64,000 nucleotides of DNA from positions 81,830-145,829 of the forward strand of contig JAFLCB010000011.1 in assembly GCA_017302795.1 (NCBI GenBank). The letters run 5' to 3'. Shown here one piece after another: positions 27,728 to 36,947 of the stretch; the first letter of the stretch is position 1; every line of letters starts with the position of its first letter. The translations under genes and the position numbers were made by a program. The notes below the pieces were generated by a model. That model was not told the DNA's origin, did not search any database, and saw only the letters and a program-made list of their open reading frames with translations. Origin of the DNA: Deltaproteobacteria bacterium. GTDB lineage: Bacteria > Bdellovibrionota > Bdellovibrionia > Bdellovibrionales > JAMPXM01.

Positions 27728-30063
27728 TACTAAAAGTATTTTTTAAGTGGTCCTTAGTAACCGCTGCGACATTCTTCCTTTTGACGCCTGTGTTCTTTGG
27801 ACTCAGGGCATCCTCACTTTCTTGGGTTCTTGTGGTCGCGGTTGTATTCACGCTTAGTTCAATAGCGCAAAAACGCAAAAACATCGGGTCGTTCGATTTT
27901 TTAAATTTATTCAGAATCGCTTCGTTAACGTTTGTCATTCAGTCGGTTGTTGTGGGTGTGCTTTATCTTATTGGCCACGGCATCGGTAGAATTCTTTCCT
28001 ACAATATGGAAGGTCAAGCGACGTCAGGACTATTCGAAGGCCTGATGCTTGGGCTTCTTGTTCTATCGAGTGTCATCGTCGAGCTGACGAAGTCACTGAC
28101 GGCGAAAAGCGCGATTAAGCCGTCGCCCGGCGGCGCGGGCGGAATTGATGCTTCGACCGACTTCACAGCGCTGGCCGCGCGCTTGCGTACCTCCGGCGTT
28201 GCGAGTGCTACTGCCCCTATCACCTATGAGCCACATGTTGAAGGGCCCGATCATTTTCAAATTGGCGATCGTAAGCATGGTTTTTCTGATAAATGCATAG
28301 CCAGTTTCAATGATGGCAAATTTCAGTTGGAAGTTTATAGCGACGACGGAAAAGGTTTTCGTTTCAGCGATTTTGTTTTTTCTGGAACCGAGCCTCGGTT
28401 AAAAACTTCGCATCCCGGCGGTCAAAGTTACATCTGGGAATCTGGATTTTCGTTTGGCGACAGGTTCTTCGGAGAAATTCGAATTCAGCCAGGCGTATTC
28501 GCAATGAAGGGCGAAGTGCGACCCGATTACGAGCCCGCTGGATCTGGGATTGCGGTTTCCGTAAAAATGACTTTGCCAGCTGGGTCTGTCGACCCGCGGC
28601 ACTTTAAGTTTTCTTCTTTGGCGGAAGCCGAGTCCGCCGGCCCAGAATGTGTCTATTCAATGAATTCGACCGTAACAAGCGGCGACGAATTTACCAGGAT
28701 CCTTAAGTTTAAGAAGCTAACCGAACTAATTGTTCGGGCCGAACTTGAAGCCGCGAATGTCGGTGGCTCGCTAGACACATCCTCATTGCTAACGGGGATT
28801 TCTCAGCTTCGGAATTTGAATCGACTTTGGTTTACTTCCGACGTTCCTGTTGAAATTCCAAATGAACTTTTCAGTATACCGTCTTTGACGGACCTGTCGT
28901 TTTCCGCTCAGGCGAAAGATCTTCCCGTCGACATCATGAAGCTTAAAAATCTCGAATCTCTTCGGATCAGCGGCAATCTGTTTACGACGCTCCCAAATGA
29001 AATCGGAGATCACCCACGCCTCAGGTACTTGAATATTGAAGATTGCCGGTTCGAAACCTTGCCTCCATCCGTCGCGAAAATAAAAACGGTAAAAATTGAA
29101 AATCATCAGCGGGCGCTTTACATGGACCTTTCCTATCCACATGGAAAAGACGTCATGCTTGATCACGAAATTTTCCTCGCACGAAGCGATAGAGCATCGC
29201 GAGAAATTCTTGACCAGAAAATCGATGCCGGCGGACTGGGCGATTTTAAGGACCTTTTCCATAAGCTTTCGAGGCGTTCGATCGATCTCAGAACTCCTCG
29301 TGACCTTTCGCCTGAAAAGCTTGCGGACCTACAAAGTAAACTCGTAGTTGGCGCCTCCCGCCTTGGTGGATCGCCGGATCTTCCTTCTATTGGGGACTGG
29401 CCTGTGGCGGAAGATCACACCGATGTAGAACGAAAGATGCGTTTCTTGGCACAGCTTAACTGCGCTGATTTAGCGAAGTTACAGGACTATCTTCCGCGTA
29501 GCGGTTTGATTTCGTTTTTCATCGACCAATGGAATGATCATCCATCGATCGTACGCGCCATCTACTTTCCGTCGATCGAGGGTTTATCAACCGTGAAACC
29601 TCCTGAAGCCGAGTCGCTAAGTGATGGCGAACCTGCAGACGCTTTTCCAGGAGTGCCGTTGGAGCAGCAAATTTTGATTTCGATTCCCGATCTTTCCGTG
29701 GACGAAGGACTTCTGGGGCCAAAGTTAGCCGAGGATTTCAAACGGCTTTGGGATGACGGTCACGGTGACGCCTATGAAAAGTTGAAAGCTGATCTAGATT
29801 CTATTCAGGCAAACGGTGGTGGACGCTATGGTCCCCACACCATCAATGCTTTTGTCTTCACTCAAGGGTCGACGCCTGAAATGGAAGCAGCTGAAGAAAA
29901 ACTTGGCGCCGTTGGCGATTGGGTAAACCTCATATCGATTGGCTTTGACCGGAACGTCGGCTTTCAGTTCGGAGACTGCGGCACACTTACGATCTGTATT
30001 CACAAATCCGATCTCGCCACGCGAAATTTCTCTCGTGTTTTCCCATTTTTTTATTCAAGCTAG
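27724..30063 (+). CDS. Membrane protein with leucine-rich repeats and C-terminal DUF1963 (YwqG-like) domain
   Basis: 779 aa from the ATG that overlaps the previous stop (ATGA). Three to four hydrophobic helices lie in residues 1-115. A beta-rich domain follows (150-300). About four leucine-rich repeats occur at about 330-460, for example LTDLSFSAQAKDLP and LESLRISGNLFTTLPNEI. The C-terminus (about 530-779) matches DUF1963/YwqG: LGGSPDLP, FLAQLNCADL, YLPRSGLISFFID and FGDCGTLTICI. YwqG-like domains occur near polymorphic toxin loci in other bacteria, so an immunity or toxin-handling role for the coupled ART-like protein is possible (inference). Confidence 0.75.
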   Translation: MILKVFFKWSLVTAATFFLLTPVFFGLRASSLSWVLVVAVVFTLSSIAQKRKNIGSFDFLNLFRIASLTFVIQSVVVGVLYLIGHGIGRILSYNMEGQATSGLFEGLMLGLLVLSSVIVELTKSLTAKSAIKPSPGGAGGIDASTDFTALAARLRTSGVASATAPITYEPHVEGPDHFQIGDRKHGFSDKCIASFNDGKFQLEVYSDDGKGFRFSDFVFSGTEPRLKTSHPGGQSYIWESGFSFGDRFFGEIRIQPGVFAMKGEVRPDYEPAGSGIAVSVKMTLPAGSVDPRHFKFSSLAEAESAGPECVYSMNSTVTSGDEFTRILKFKKLTELIVRAELEAANVGGSLDTSSLLTGISQLRNLNRLWFTSDVPVEIPNELFSIPSLTDLSFSAQAKDLPVDIMKLKNLESLRISGNLFTTLPNEIGDHPRLRYLNIEDCRFETLPPSVAKIKTVKIENHQRALYMDLSYPHGKDVMLDHEIFLARSDRASREILDQKIDAGGLGDFKDLFHKLSRRSIDLRTPRDLSPEKLADLQSKLVVGASRLGGSPDLPSIGDWPVAEDHTDVERKMRFLAQLNCADLAKLQDYLPRSGLISFFIDQWNDHPSIVRAIYFPSIEGLSTVKPPEAESLSDGEPADAFPGVPLEQQILISIPDLSVDEGLLGPKLAEDFKRLWDDGHGDAYEKLKADLDSIQANGGGRYGPHTINAFVFTQGSTPEMEAAEEKLGAVGDWVNLISIGFDRNVGFQFGDCGTLTICIHKSDLATRNFSRVFPFFYSS

Positions 30064-30069
30064 GGAACT

Positions 30070-30396
30070 ATGAATCCCTTCGAAAGCCCGTTAAGTCAGT
30101 TCATTGTTCTTGAATCCATGATCCAGTTCTATGCACCGCTCGACGTGGTTTCCGAAAAGTTTTATCAGGCGTGGGCAAAATGGCATTTGAACGGCCTTGG
30201 CGAGGCGTTCGGGTTTTGCCTGACCTTCAAGGATTCCGGTAAACCATTTGTCGTTAAAACCTTGGTGAACACCGTTGACCTTGATGAAACTCTAGCCATC
30301 GAATGGCACATTGATGCCGGCGATCTAGCCACGGCGGAGTTGGCTTTTAAGCATTTAGGACTACCTGACAGCGCATGCACTTGGCGCAAATCTTAG
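30070..30396 (+). CDS. Small acidic hypothetical protein
   Basis: 108 aa, starting 6 bases after the previous stop with tagggaa as ribosome site. No signal peptide or membrane segment, so it is probably cytosolic. The only notable features are an acidic segment (DLDETLAIEWHIDAGDLA) and aromatic residues spread along the chain. Its position between two genes of the ART-like operon, and its size, would fit a small immunity or chaperone protein, but nothing in the sequence proves this. Confidence 0.65.
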   Translation: MNPFESPLSQFIVLESMIQFYAPLDVVSEKFYQAWAKWHLNGLGEAFGFCLTFKDSGKPFVVKTLVNTVDLDETLAIEWHIDAGDLATAELAFKHLGLPDSACTWRKS

Positions 30397-30444
30397 GTCG
30401 AGTCTGGGTTTCACCTCAGCCACGCGAATGGCCGATAAAGACAA

Positions 30445-31686
30445 GTGGTGAAGCTAGGTGCATTTATATGGCGGGCCGGCCTAGGAAGAGGAATTCAAAT
30501 TCTCTTCGTGCTTTTCGTTTCACTCACATTTTCTAGCCACTCTCATGCCGCCGGTTTCCTTGATCGCTGTTGGATCGAGTTCGAAAACATTTTCGGTATT
30601 AAGCTGAAGGAACTTTCAACTGATCCGGTTTTGCCATCAGCAGAACCGCGCTCGCCAGATCAATTCGTTCCATTGAGTGACGTTCAGCAGGCGCTACGAG
30701 AAAAATCGCTGAAGCGAAATCTAGAAATATTGAAAGCGGATGCTGCGGAGCTTCGACCAAAGCTTGAACTTCTTCGGCAGAAAACGAGGGAAGCCTCGGT
30801 ACTGAGGGAAGAGCTCGCGAAGCTTTACTCTACCAAGCCACCGACGGCATGGGAGGTGATTGAAGCAAAGCGGAAGACCGTCGAAGAGGCGGAAGCGGAA
30901 GTTCGCGCGATGAGCGACATTCGTAAAGCCGACTTAGCTTTATACAAGCGCTGGGAAAAACTGATGGCCGACTGCCCATCGGGAATTTGCGTAGCGCCTC
31001 AATTGAGGGAAGAGTTGATTCAAGCAGCTGGCATTGATCTTTCGCCGAAACCTTACATCTCGTATCGGACGCCGGCACTCGTAGAAAAAATCGAAAAGTC
31101 GCAAGAAGTTCCAGCGGCTTTTGTGATCACGCATCAGGTTTACGACTTTACGACGGAAGCTACGATTAAGATGCTTCGCGAAGATCCGAGATTCAAAGAT
31201 GTGCCACGAGTTGTCCTTGGTGGTGACGAGTACAAAGTGAATTCCGAAGCACTTTATCGGGAAGCGACGGTCGTGAAATTTTCTTCGCGAGGCGAATTTC
31301 CCAAAGGACTTGACGTGAATGCCAATGAGTATCACTTCGCTGGTGGGTACTGCGAGGCATGTATGCAGGCATCCATCAACGCGGTCATCGGTCACGCGCA
31401 GAAGAAGTATCGTAGCGGTCTTAAGTTCGTTTTTCATGCGGACCAGATGTTCTGGACGCAGACCGAAACTCTCAAAGATCGACTTCAAACGGCGCTAGCT
31501 AAAATCGATGAACAAGGCACGGCCACCGAGTACGCCAGGCAGCAGGCGATCTTCAAAGTCATCCAGCGCCTCGGCAACTTCTCGGCGGATACAATGCGAA
31601 TGACGTCCGCTAGCACCGACCCCATCCTCACCATCAACGCCCGCCTCCCAAACGGCTCCACCGTCACCATTCAAGTGGAGCGCTAG
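30445..31686 (+). CDS. Secreted coiled-coil protein of unknown family
   Basis: 413 aa from a GTG at 30445. A signal peptide (LFVLFVSLTFSSHSHAA) is followed by a coiled-coil part (about 80-160: LRQKTREASVLREELAKLY, EAKRKTVEEAEAEVRAM). The C-terminal half contains a conserved-looking core ITHQVYDFTTEATIKMLRED, VVLGGDEYKVN and YCEACMQ, ending with beta strands. A CxxC (CEAC) could bind metal or form a disulphide. It follows the small gene by 48 bases in the same direction, probably the last gene of the ART-like operon. It is convergent with the BNR lipoprotein gene. Confidence 0.7.
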   Translation: MVKLGAFIWRAGLGRGIQILFVLFVSLTFSSHSHAAGFLDRCWIEFENIFGIKLKELSTDPVLPSAEPRSPDQFVPLSDVQQALREKSLKRNLEILKADAAELRPKLELLRQKTREASVLREELAKLYSTKPPTAWEVIEAKRKTVEEAEAEVRAMSDIRKADLALYKRWEKLMADCPSGICVAPQLREELIQAAGIDLSPKPYISYRTPALVEKIEKSQEVPAAFVITHQVYDFTTEATIKMLREDPRFKDVPRVVLGGDEYKVNSEALYREATVVKFSSRGEFPKGLDVNANEYHFAGGYCEACMQASINAVIGHAQKKYRSGLKFVFHADQMFWTQTETLKDRLQTALAKIDEQGTATEYARQQAIFKVIQRLGNFSADTMRMTSASTDPILTINARLPNGSTVTIQVER

Positions 31687-31711
31687 CTTTGAATCCGTCG
31701 CTTCAGGCGGA

Positions 31712-32668
31712 TTATCGCAGACTCTGATAAAGCCCTGCCGCCGTCGTCGGTGCGGAAAGTAAAAGAGTACTGCCTTGGCCAAAGCTTAAAGTTAACAGCA
31801 AAGCCCCATCTTGTTCGACGAGATGAGGGTCGCAGACGTGAACACCTTTGGTGCCGATGATGAATTTGTCTTTGTGTGTGGTCCAGGTCGTTTCACCAAG
31901 CGCGATGGTGGAGGCCGTGATGTACCACTCGGACCCAAAGCCCTTAAACGGACTGTACACCTGCCCGTGCACAGCTAAAAGCCCCACGCCAGGGATGTGT
32001 TTGATCCAAGGGTTACCGCCACCTTTTACGACATGCCCTTCGCTTCGATTTTCATCAAAGCTGATTTCATCATCGACAAGTCGGGCGTAAGAATAGGCAA
32101 GGCCGACTTCACGCTGATCAGGCGTGCTGTCGCTTGATTCCACCAAAAGGTGCCACGTTCCATCGTCTGCGATGTCGACAGCTACATTCCAAAGATGATG
32201 ATAAATCGACGTTCGGTCGTCCGACCTTGTTAAGACGGGGCGACCGCCATTGATCTTCGTCCATGTAAGGCCCAGATCAAAGGACTTCCAGAGATAGACG
32301 TTTCCATCAACGGACGCAAAATTGAAAAGTGTTCCGCCTTGATTGATGGTGTAGGGGAATCTCGCACTGTCGATAACAAGGTGAGGCGATACAGTTTCAA
32401 AATAGGTCGATTGCAGCGGAACGCGAAACATTTTGCCGGTCCATTCGTGATCATAAAACGCGATCAAGTTTCCATCGACATTCACCAGGGAAGTTTCAAC
32501 CACCGATCGATTTTTGAAAACATGATCTTCAATCTCGGTAAACACCGATGCTTCTTTTTGAAGTTCAAGGCCTGAAGGTGAAACGTTTTTCGCGCATCCG
32601 CAGCCAACCGATAGAACCGAAATTAAGAACGCCGTGAGTATTAAAGACGACCGATCGTCGCGTACCAT
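31712..32668 (-). CDS. Lipoprotein with BNR/Asp-box (sialidase-like propeller) sequence
   Basis: 318 aa from the ATG at 32666-32668, which has aggga upstream and gives a classic lipoprotein leader with lipobox LSVGC (cleavage before C23). The mature part has an Asp-box SFDLGLTWTK of the type S-x-D-x-G-x-T-W, and other strands with W and acidic residues spaced as in six-bladed propellers (WTGKMFR, DDGTWHLLVESSD, ETTWTTHKDKF). This suggests a sialidase or exo-glycosidase-like fold on the cell surface, though catalytic residues cannot be assigned. Longer in-frame starts have no signal. Confidence 0.78.
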   Translation of the reverse strand: MVRDDRSSLILTAFLISVLSVGCGCAKNVSPSGLELQKEASVFTEIEDHVFKNRSVVETSLVNVDGNLIAFYDHEWTGKMFRVPLQSTYFETVSPHLVIDSARFPYTINQGGTLFNFASVDGNVYLWKSFDLGLTWTKINGGRPVLTRSDDRTSIYHHLWNVAVDIADDGTWHLLVESSDSTPDQREVGLAYSYARLVDDEISFDENRSEGHVVKGGGNPWIKHIPGVGLLAVHGQVYSPFKGFGSEWYITASTIALGETTWTTHKDKFIIGTKGVHVCDPHLVEQDGALLLTLSFGQGSTLLLSAPTTAAGLYQSLR

Positions 32669-32983
32669 TTTGAACTCCCTGAACGAGTGATTTCGATCAG
32701 GGTGCTTGCATGAAGTTGCAGGTGAGGACATAACCAGCGCCACGTGAAGCTAGGTGTGGCCTGACGTGACACATTGGGGATCAAGCCTTCGTTTAGCTAT
32801 GGTTTAGCTTATGGCTTGCTTTAGATTGACCGACGGTTCGGTGCGTTTGGACGTCCACGATTGAGTCCACGGGGTAGTGCTCACTTGAGGCCGCAGCAAA
32901 TCTCTCGTGTCGATTTGGTTCATTGGTAATCAGCTGTCATACTTAAAGAGACGGCTTCAATGGTGGAGCCAAGAGGGGAAAGT
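32669..32983. other. Intergenic region between divergent genes
   Basis: 315 bases without a supportable gene. It should hold the promoters of the minus-strand lipoprotein and the plus-strand small gene. A short direct repeat, TTTAGCTATGG then TTTAGCTTATGG, lies at about 32794-32816. No clear hairpin or long palindrome was seen. Confidence 0.4.
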
Positions 32984-33241
32984 ATGGACTCTAGTGAACT
33001 AATGAAAGTGGCTGAGGGCGTGATAAATAAGCGAAACGTGAATGGCGGAATGCATAGTCTAGCCTACGTGGTCGACTTGCTAGAAGATTTAGGCTTCGTC
33101 GTGGTCACGGGTAGGAACACGGGGATACTTGAAGACGGTTTGCTTTTGCGGCACGAGAAGCTTGGCGATGCATTTCTTGGGCTGTTTGCCAAAAGAGGTA
33201 AAACAGTTTGTGAATCTAAGTGGAACACGGACGATTCTTGA
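32984..33241 (+). CDS. Small hypothetical protein
   Basis: 85 aa from the ATG at 32984, which has gaggggaaag directly upstream; an ATG at 32960 would add eight residues without a ribosome site. The protein is a compact alpha/beta sequence with hydrophobic strands LGFVVVTGRNTG and LLLRHEKLGDAFLGLF and one cysteine near the end. No signal peptide. The family is unknown. The following 88 bases lead to the end of a convergent, truncated helicase. Confidence 0.55.
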   Translation: MDSSELMKVAEGVINKRNVNGGMHSLAYVVDLLEDLGFVVVTGRNTGILEDGLLLRHEKLGDAFLGLFAKRGKTVCESKWNTDDS

Positions 33242-33329
33242 ATTTCAGAAATGTATTTGAAACACGAACGGCGCATGGCTTCGGATCCAGAAGCTTGAAT
33301 TTGGCCTGTCATCGAATCTGAAAACAGTA

Positions 33330-33965
33330 TTACGCGGTGAATTTACCTTTTCGGGAAGTGCCGCTTCCCGAAGAGTTGCACCATCCTAAAAGGCTCTTGA
33401 GATGATTTCCCTTCGGCAAGAATAGCGAGTTAGTCATAAGTCTTTCCGGTGCAAAGCAATAGAAGCGACTTCTTGCCCTGGTCACTGCGACATTCAGGCG
33501 CCGTCCATCGGACAAGAACTCTTTCTCGCCTGGCGTGTGTTGCTCGTGTTCGACACCAATGGAGAAGATCATTGCTTCACGTTCTTGACCTTGGAAGCGC
33601 TCGACGGTGTCGACTAAGATTCGTTGGGAATCACCGATTCCAATTTTTGCCTGAAGCGCACCGCAAATTGCGCCAGCTTGTGCACGGTGCGGTGTCACGA
33701 TGCCGATTTCTGTAAATGGCAAGTACCCATCATCGCTGAGCGCGCGTACTAGGTCCGCGACCATTTCCGCTTCCTTCAGATTGGCGTTGTTTTGTGAACT
33801 TCCGCCATGGCGAATGAGATTCACAGGCGAGGCCCCTATAAGGCCCGACGCGCCTGATGCACCACTTAGGACATCGCGGTCGCGGATACTGTCGTCGGGC
33901 TTAAGCCGCCCGTTGTAAAAGCGATTGGAAGACCACTCTTGAATGCCCGCATTCATGCGGTACTG
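33330..33965 (-). pseudogene. C-terminal fragment of an SF1 (Upf1/Dna2-like, AAA_12) helicase
   Basis: The frame encodes about 211 residues starting QYRMN, motif IV-type sequence of SF1 helicases, then FYNGRL, TEIGIVTPHRAQ, VDTVERFQGQE (motif V) and NVAVTRARSR (motif VI). The N-terminal half with Walker A and B is absent: directly before QYR on the minus strand is a TAG (33966-33968). The break is therefore abrupt and in a conserved motif, as expected for a deletion and not for a natural start. The internal Met in QYRMN could serve as a false start. Confidence 0.85.
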
Positions 33966-33996
33966 CTATATCGGTACTGGCGGCGCCACGGTCTAA

Positions 33997-34209
33997 GTTG
34001 CTAAGAAGGGTAATCATTCCATCCGTGCAACTAAAGAAGGTTGTGGTGACGGGACTACAGCGATTAAGAAGAAGTTTGATCCGACTTCGCTCTTAGGGTT
34101 TTTGTTAGACTTTGGAATTGTATCGATGCTCATTGTTGATGGTGCAGCCACTGGTGCAATCAGCGACATTGAGCCAAAGAACTATGTCGTGAATCCGACT
34201 TGTGGTTAA
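33997..34209 (+). pseudogene. C-terminal fragment of an exported/lipoprotein-type protein
   Basis: Seventy codons open from a TAA at 33994-33996 to the TAA at 34207-34209, with no proper start. The product reads HSIRATKEGCGDG, then KKFDPTSLLGFLLDFGIVS, VDGAATGAIS and YVVNPTC. This is the ending of a common group of periplasmic proteins or lipoproteins in which a K-F-x-P hydrophobic helix precedes a V-D-x-A-T-G-A segment and a C-terminal Cys. It lies head-to-head with the helicase fragment, both having lost their 5' ends within about 30 bases of each other. Confidence 0.65.
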
Positions 34210-34238
34210 ATTGAATTAAACTCATTTGTGGGGGATAG

Positions 34239-34598
34239 ATGAAGTTAAAAGGACTAATTGTTCGTGAGAAGCCGATGGCTAAAATTCTCTCAGGAGTAAA
34301 AACTTGGGAGATTAGGAGTCGGAGATCTCATATACGGGGAAAAATTGCTCTAATAACATCAGGTTCAGGCACTGTTGTCGGCACCGCTGAGGTCGTAGAT
34401 TGTATTGGGCCTCTTACAGTGGCGCAGTGGAACAGCAGTTTACGCCGAATGGGACTTACGAAAGAGAATCGAATTCAATCAAAACGGGAAATTGGTGATT
34501 TATACGCTTGGGTGCTTAAATCTGCCAAAAAATTGAAGAAACCAGTTCGCTATAAGCACAAACCGGGAATCATCAACTGGCATCCTGTCGAAATCTGA
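34239..34598 (+). CDS. ASCH-domain protein
   Basis: 119 aa with a gggggat ribosome site. It matches the ASCH fold: LIVREKPMAKILSGVKTWEIRSRR (the RxxPxxKILxGxKTxEIRxR pattern), GKIALITSGSGTVVGTAEV and GDLYAWVL. ASCH domains are small beta-barrels related to PUA domains and are thought to bind RNA. The family is often found in phage-derived or translation-linked loci. It is probably cytosolic. The next gene, a nuclease fusion, starts 88 bases downstream in the same direction. Confidence 0.88.
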   Translation: MKLKGLIVREKPMAKILSGVKTWEIRSRRSHIRGKIALITSGSGTVVGTAEVVDCIGPLTVAQWNSSLRRMGLTKENRIQSKREIGDLYAWVLKSAKKLKKPVRYKHKPGIINWHPVEI

Positions 34599-34686
34599 CC
34601 GGTTTGAAGGTGAGGCCTGGATAGGAATTGAAGGGCCGCATTTCGAATCTAAATGACTTGTCAGATTTTTCTTATACGGAGTGCTC

Positions 34687-36156
34687 ATGCCAAAAGCAAT
34701 TAGCAAATCAAAATTCATGGCGGGCCTTCAGTGCCAGAAGAGGCTTTACCTCGAGGTCTATGCTCCTCATGAACGTCCAGAGGCTGTTGCCGCAACCGAA
34801 CGCCAGTTTGATGAAGGGCACGAAGTCGGTGCGCTTGCGCGAACGCGGTTTCCCGGCGGCGTGTTGATTGATGGAAAGCCATGGGAGTTTTCAAAACTCA
34901 GCGACCAAACTCGTGCGGCAATCGAATCTGGTGTGCCTGCTATTTACGAAGCATCGTTTCAGGCAGACGGTCTGTTTGCTCGAATCGACATTTTAAGGCG
35001 AGGTGCAAAAAAAGGACAATGGGATGTGATCGAGGTAAAGAAATCGACCTCGGTAAAGGCTGAACATCTTCCTGATATCGCGTTTCAAGTGCATCTTGCA
35101 AAAGAGGCGGGGCTAAAGGTTGGGAAGTGCTATGTTATGCACATTAACAATCAGTGTATTTACCCAGATCTTTCAAATCTTTTTACGTTGGTAGATGTGA
35201 CGGAAGAATCCACGGCTTTGTCGAAAGAAGTCAAAAAGCAGATTCTGACGGCTAAGAAGACGCTTACGCGAAAAAAAGTACCAGATATTGAAATCGGGCG
35301 CCATTGCAGTTCTCCCTATGAATGCCCCTTCACCGAACAATGTTGGAAACACGTCCCCAGCCACAATGTCTTGGACCTTCCTCGCTCGGCTGGTTGGCCG
35401 TCTTTTGAAAAGGGTGTCTTAAAAATTTCAGAGCTTGATGAAAGTAAGTTCAAAGGCATCAATCGACGCATTATTGAAGTCGTAAAATCTGGAAAACGAT
35501 TTGTGGATGCTGACGGCATTTCTACCGCGATCGCCGATTGGACATATCCGCTTTATTTTCTCGATTTTGAAAGCATCAATCCGGCGATCCCACGATTTAG
35601 TGGAACAAAGCCCTACGAACAAATTCCATTTCAATTTAGCTGCCACGTTTTGGAAAAACCAAATTCGAAGTCGATTGTACATTTCGAATTTCTGCACGAA
35701 TCAAACGATGACCCGCGAGAAAAATTTGTTATCGCACTTTTGAAAGCGGTCGGTACAACCGGATCGATCGTTTCCTACAATAAGGGTTTTGAAGCCCAGG
35801 TGATGGATAAGTGTGGAAAATGGTTTCCGAAGTACGAGAAAAAGCTTAAGGCCGCAAAAGGTCGTCTCGTAGATCCGATGACTGTTATCAACAAGCACGT
35901 GTATGATGCTGCTTTCCGAGGAAGTTTCAGTTTAAAGTACGTGGCGCCTGCACTATTGGGAGAGAATTTTGACTACTCACAGATGGAAGTTGGCGGCGGA
36001 AGTGAGGCGCAAGCGCTGTATGAAGAGATGATTTCTTCAAATACTTCGCCAGATCGCTCGCGCGAAATTCGAAAAGCACTCATCGAGTATTGCAAACTAG
36101 ATACGCTGTCGATGGTCGAACTTTTTAAATGGCTGAGACTTCAAGCGAAAGATTAG
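34687..36156 (+). CDS. DUF2779 protein: Cas4-like Fe-S nuclease fused to DEDD exonuclease-like domain
   Basis: 489 aa from the ATG at 34687 (cggag upstream). The N-terminal half is PD-(D/E)XK-like with D101 in RIDIL and E116-V-K118 in IEVKKS. Cysteines C16, C207, C213 and C219 are arranged as in the 4Fe-4S cluster of Cas4/AddB nucleases (one N-terminal Cys, three C-terminal). The C-terminal half resembles RNase H-fold 3'-5' exonucleases: LDFES (D293, E295), SYNKGFE and YCKLDTLSM (D472). Substrate and role are unknown. It sits between ASCH and DnaB-like genes in an accessory stretch, consistent with a mobile or defence context (inference). Confidence 0.87.
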   Translation: MPKAISKSKFMAGLQCQKRLYLEVYAPHERPEAVAATERQFDEGHEVGALARTRFPGGVLIDGKPWEFSKLSDQTRAAIESGVPAIYEASFQADGLFARIDILRRGAKKGQWDVIEVKKSTSVKAEHLPDIAFQVHLAKEAGLKVGKCYVMHINNQCIYPDLSNLFTLVDVTEESTALSKEVKKQILTAKKTLTRKKVPDIEIGRHCSSPYECPFTEQCWKHVPSHNVLDLPRSAGWPSFEKGVLKISELDESKFKGINRRIIEVVKSGKRFVDADGISTAIADWTYPLYFLDFESINPAIPRFSGTKPYEQIPFQFSCHVLEKPNSKSIVHFEFLHESNDDPREKFVIALLKAVGTTGSIVSYNKGFEAQVMDKCGKWFPKYEKKLKAAKGRLVDPMTVINKHVYDAAFRGSFSLKYVAPALLGENFDYSQMEVGGGSEAQALYEEMISSNTSPDRSREIRKALIEYCKLDTLSMVELFKWLRLQAKD

Positions 36157-36161
36157 ACCCG

Positions 36162-36878
36162 TTAGTCGGGTCGATGCGTGACTATCGTAACTTCGTCGCT
36201 CGGATAGTCTCGGTGGATCGTCACTAGATGATCTATAGGGGAGGAGTCAGTGACTCCTCGCAGGCTTCCCGAATTTGTTTTCGACTCGGGTCCGCGATTT
36301 AGCTGTGCTGCTAGAATCACGGTAATGTTTAGTTCAACTGCCATGCGTTTAAGCTCACGAAGGATCGCGTCTGCGAGGTTTGTCTTTTCTTTACCATCTT
36401 CGAAACAAGGCATTAGCTGGAGATAGTCGATAAACACATAGCGAAGATCTGGATTCAATGTTTGTGAGGCTTGAACGACAGTCCAAATATTCTTTGGCGA
36501 AGCTCGGTGCGTATCATAGATATCAACATTTGTTTGTGCCTTGAATGTGTGGGGGTATAAAGAAATTTGCCGCCAACGAGAAATCAAATAGTTACGACTA
36601 CATTCCAAACTAAAATATATAGAGCGTTCATTTCGTTCAAACGTGAATCGATCAAGCAGATTTAACATAAATGTCGACTTACCGGCGCATGGCGTACCTG
36701 CGATTACGACAAGCTCAGTTCGGTTAGGTGGGCTTAAATTTAGCGCTTCTACCAAGGTGGGATTCGGTCGCCCTCGTCGAGTTGGTAAGAGGGCATTGCT
36801 AGCCAGCGCCTCACTGTTGTGAAAGAGAGTAGCGGCTGGTGCGAGACTAAGAAATTTCATAAATGTCCGACGTTTCAT
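36162..36878 (-). CDS. DnaB-like RecA-fold ATPase with an apparent Tat leader
   Basis: 238 aa. Residues 50-238 resemble the C-terminal ATPase domain of DnaB helicase: Walker A GTPCAGKST (61-69), IYFSLECS (DnaB motif), Walker B VFIDYLQL (148-155) and AAQLNRGPESK (190-200). The DnaB N-terminal domain and the end of the ATPase domain are absent. The first 28 residues, KRRTFMKFLSLAPAATL then ASNA, are a close match to a twin-arginine signal peptide (RRxFxK plus weak hydrophobic region). No strong ribosome site defines the start; a later Met (residue 7) would remove the RR. Convergent with the DUF2779 gene, 5 bases apart. Confidence 0.75.
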   Translation of the reverse strand: MKRRTFMKFLSLAPAATLFHNSEALASNALLPTRRGRPNPTLVEALNLSPPNRTELVVIAGTPCAGKSTFMLNLLDRFTFERNERSIYFSLECSRNYLISRWRQISLYPHTFKAQTNVDIYDTHRASPKNIWTVVQASQTLNPDLRYVFIDYLQLMPCFEDGKEKTNLADAILRELKRMAVELNITVILAAQLNRGPESKTNSGSLRGVTDSSPIDHLVTIHRDYPSDEVTIVTHRPD

Positions 36879-36947
36879 TGGGGCCCCGATCGTATTGATA
36901 CTGCGCTTTCTAACAGGGGCCTGTGTCGTGCGGGGACACGCGCATGG

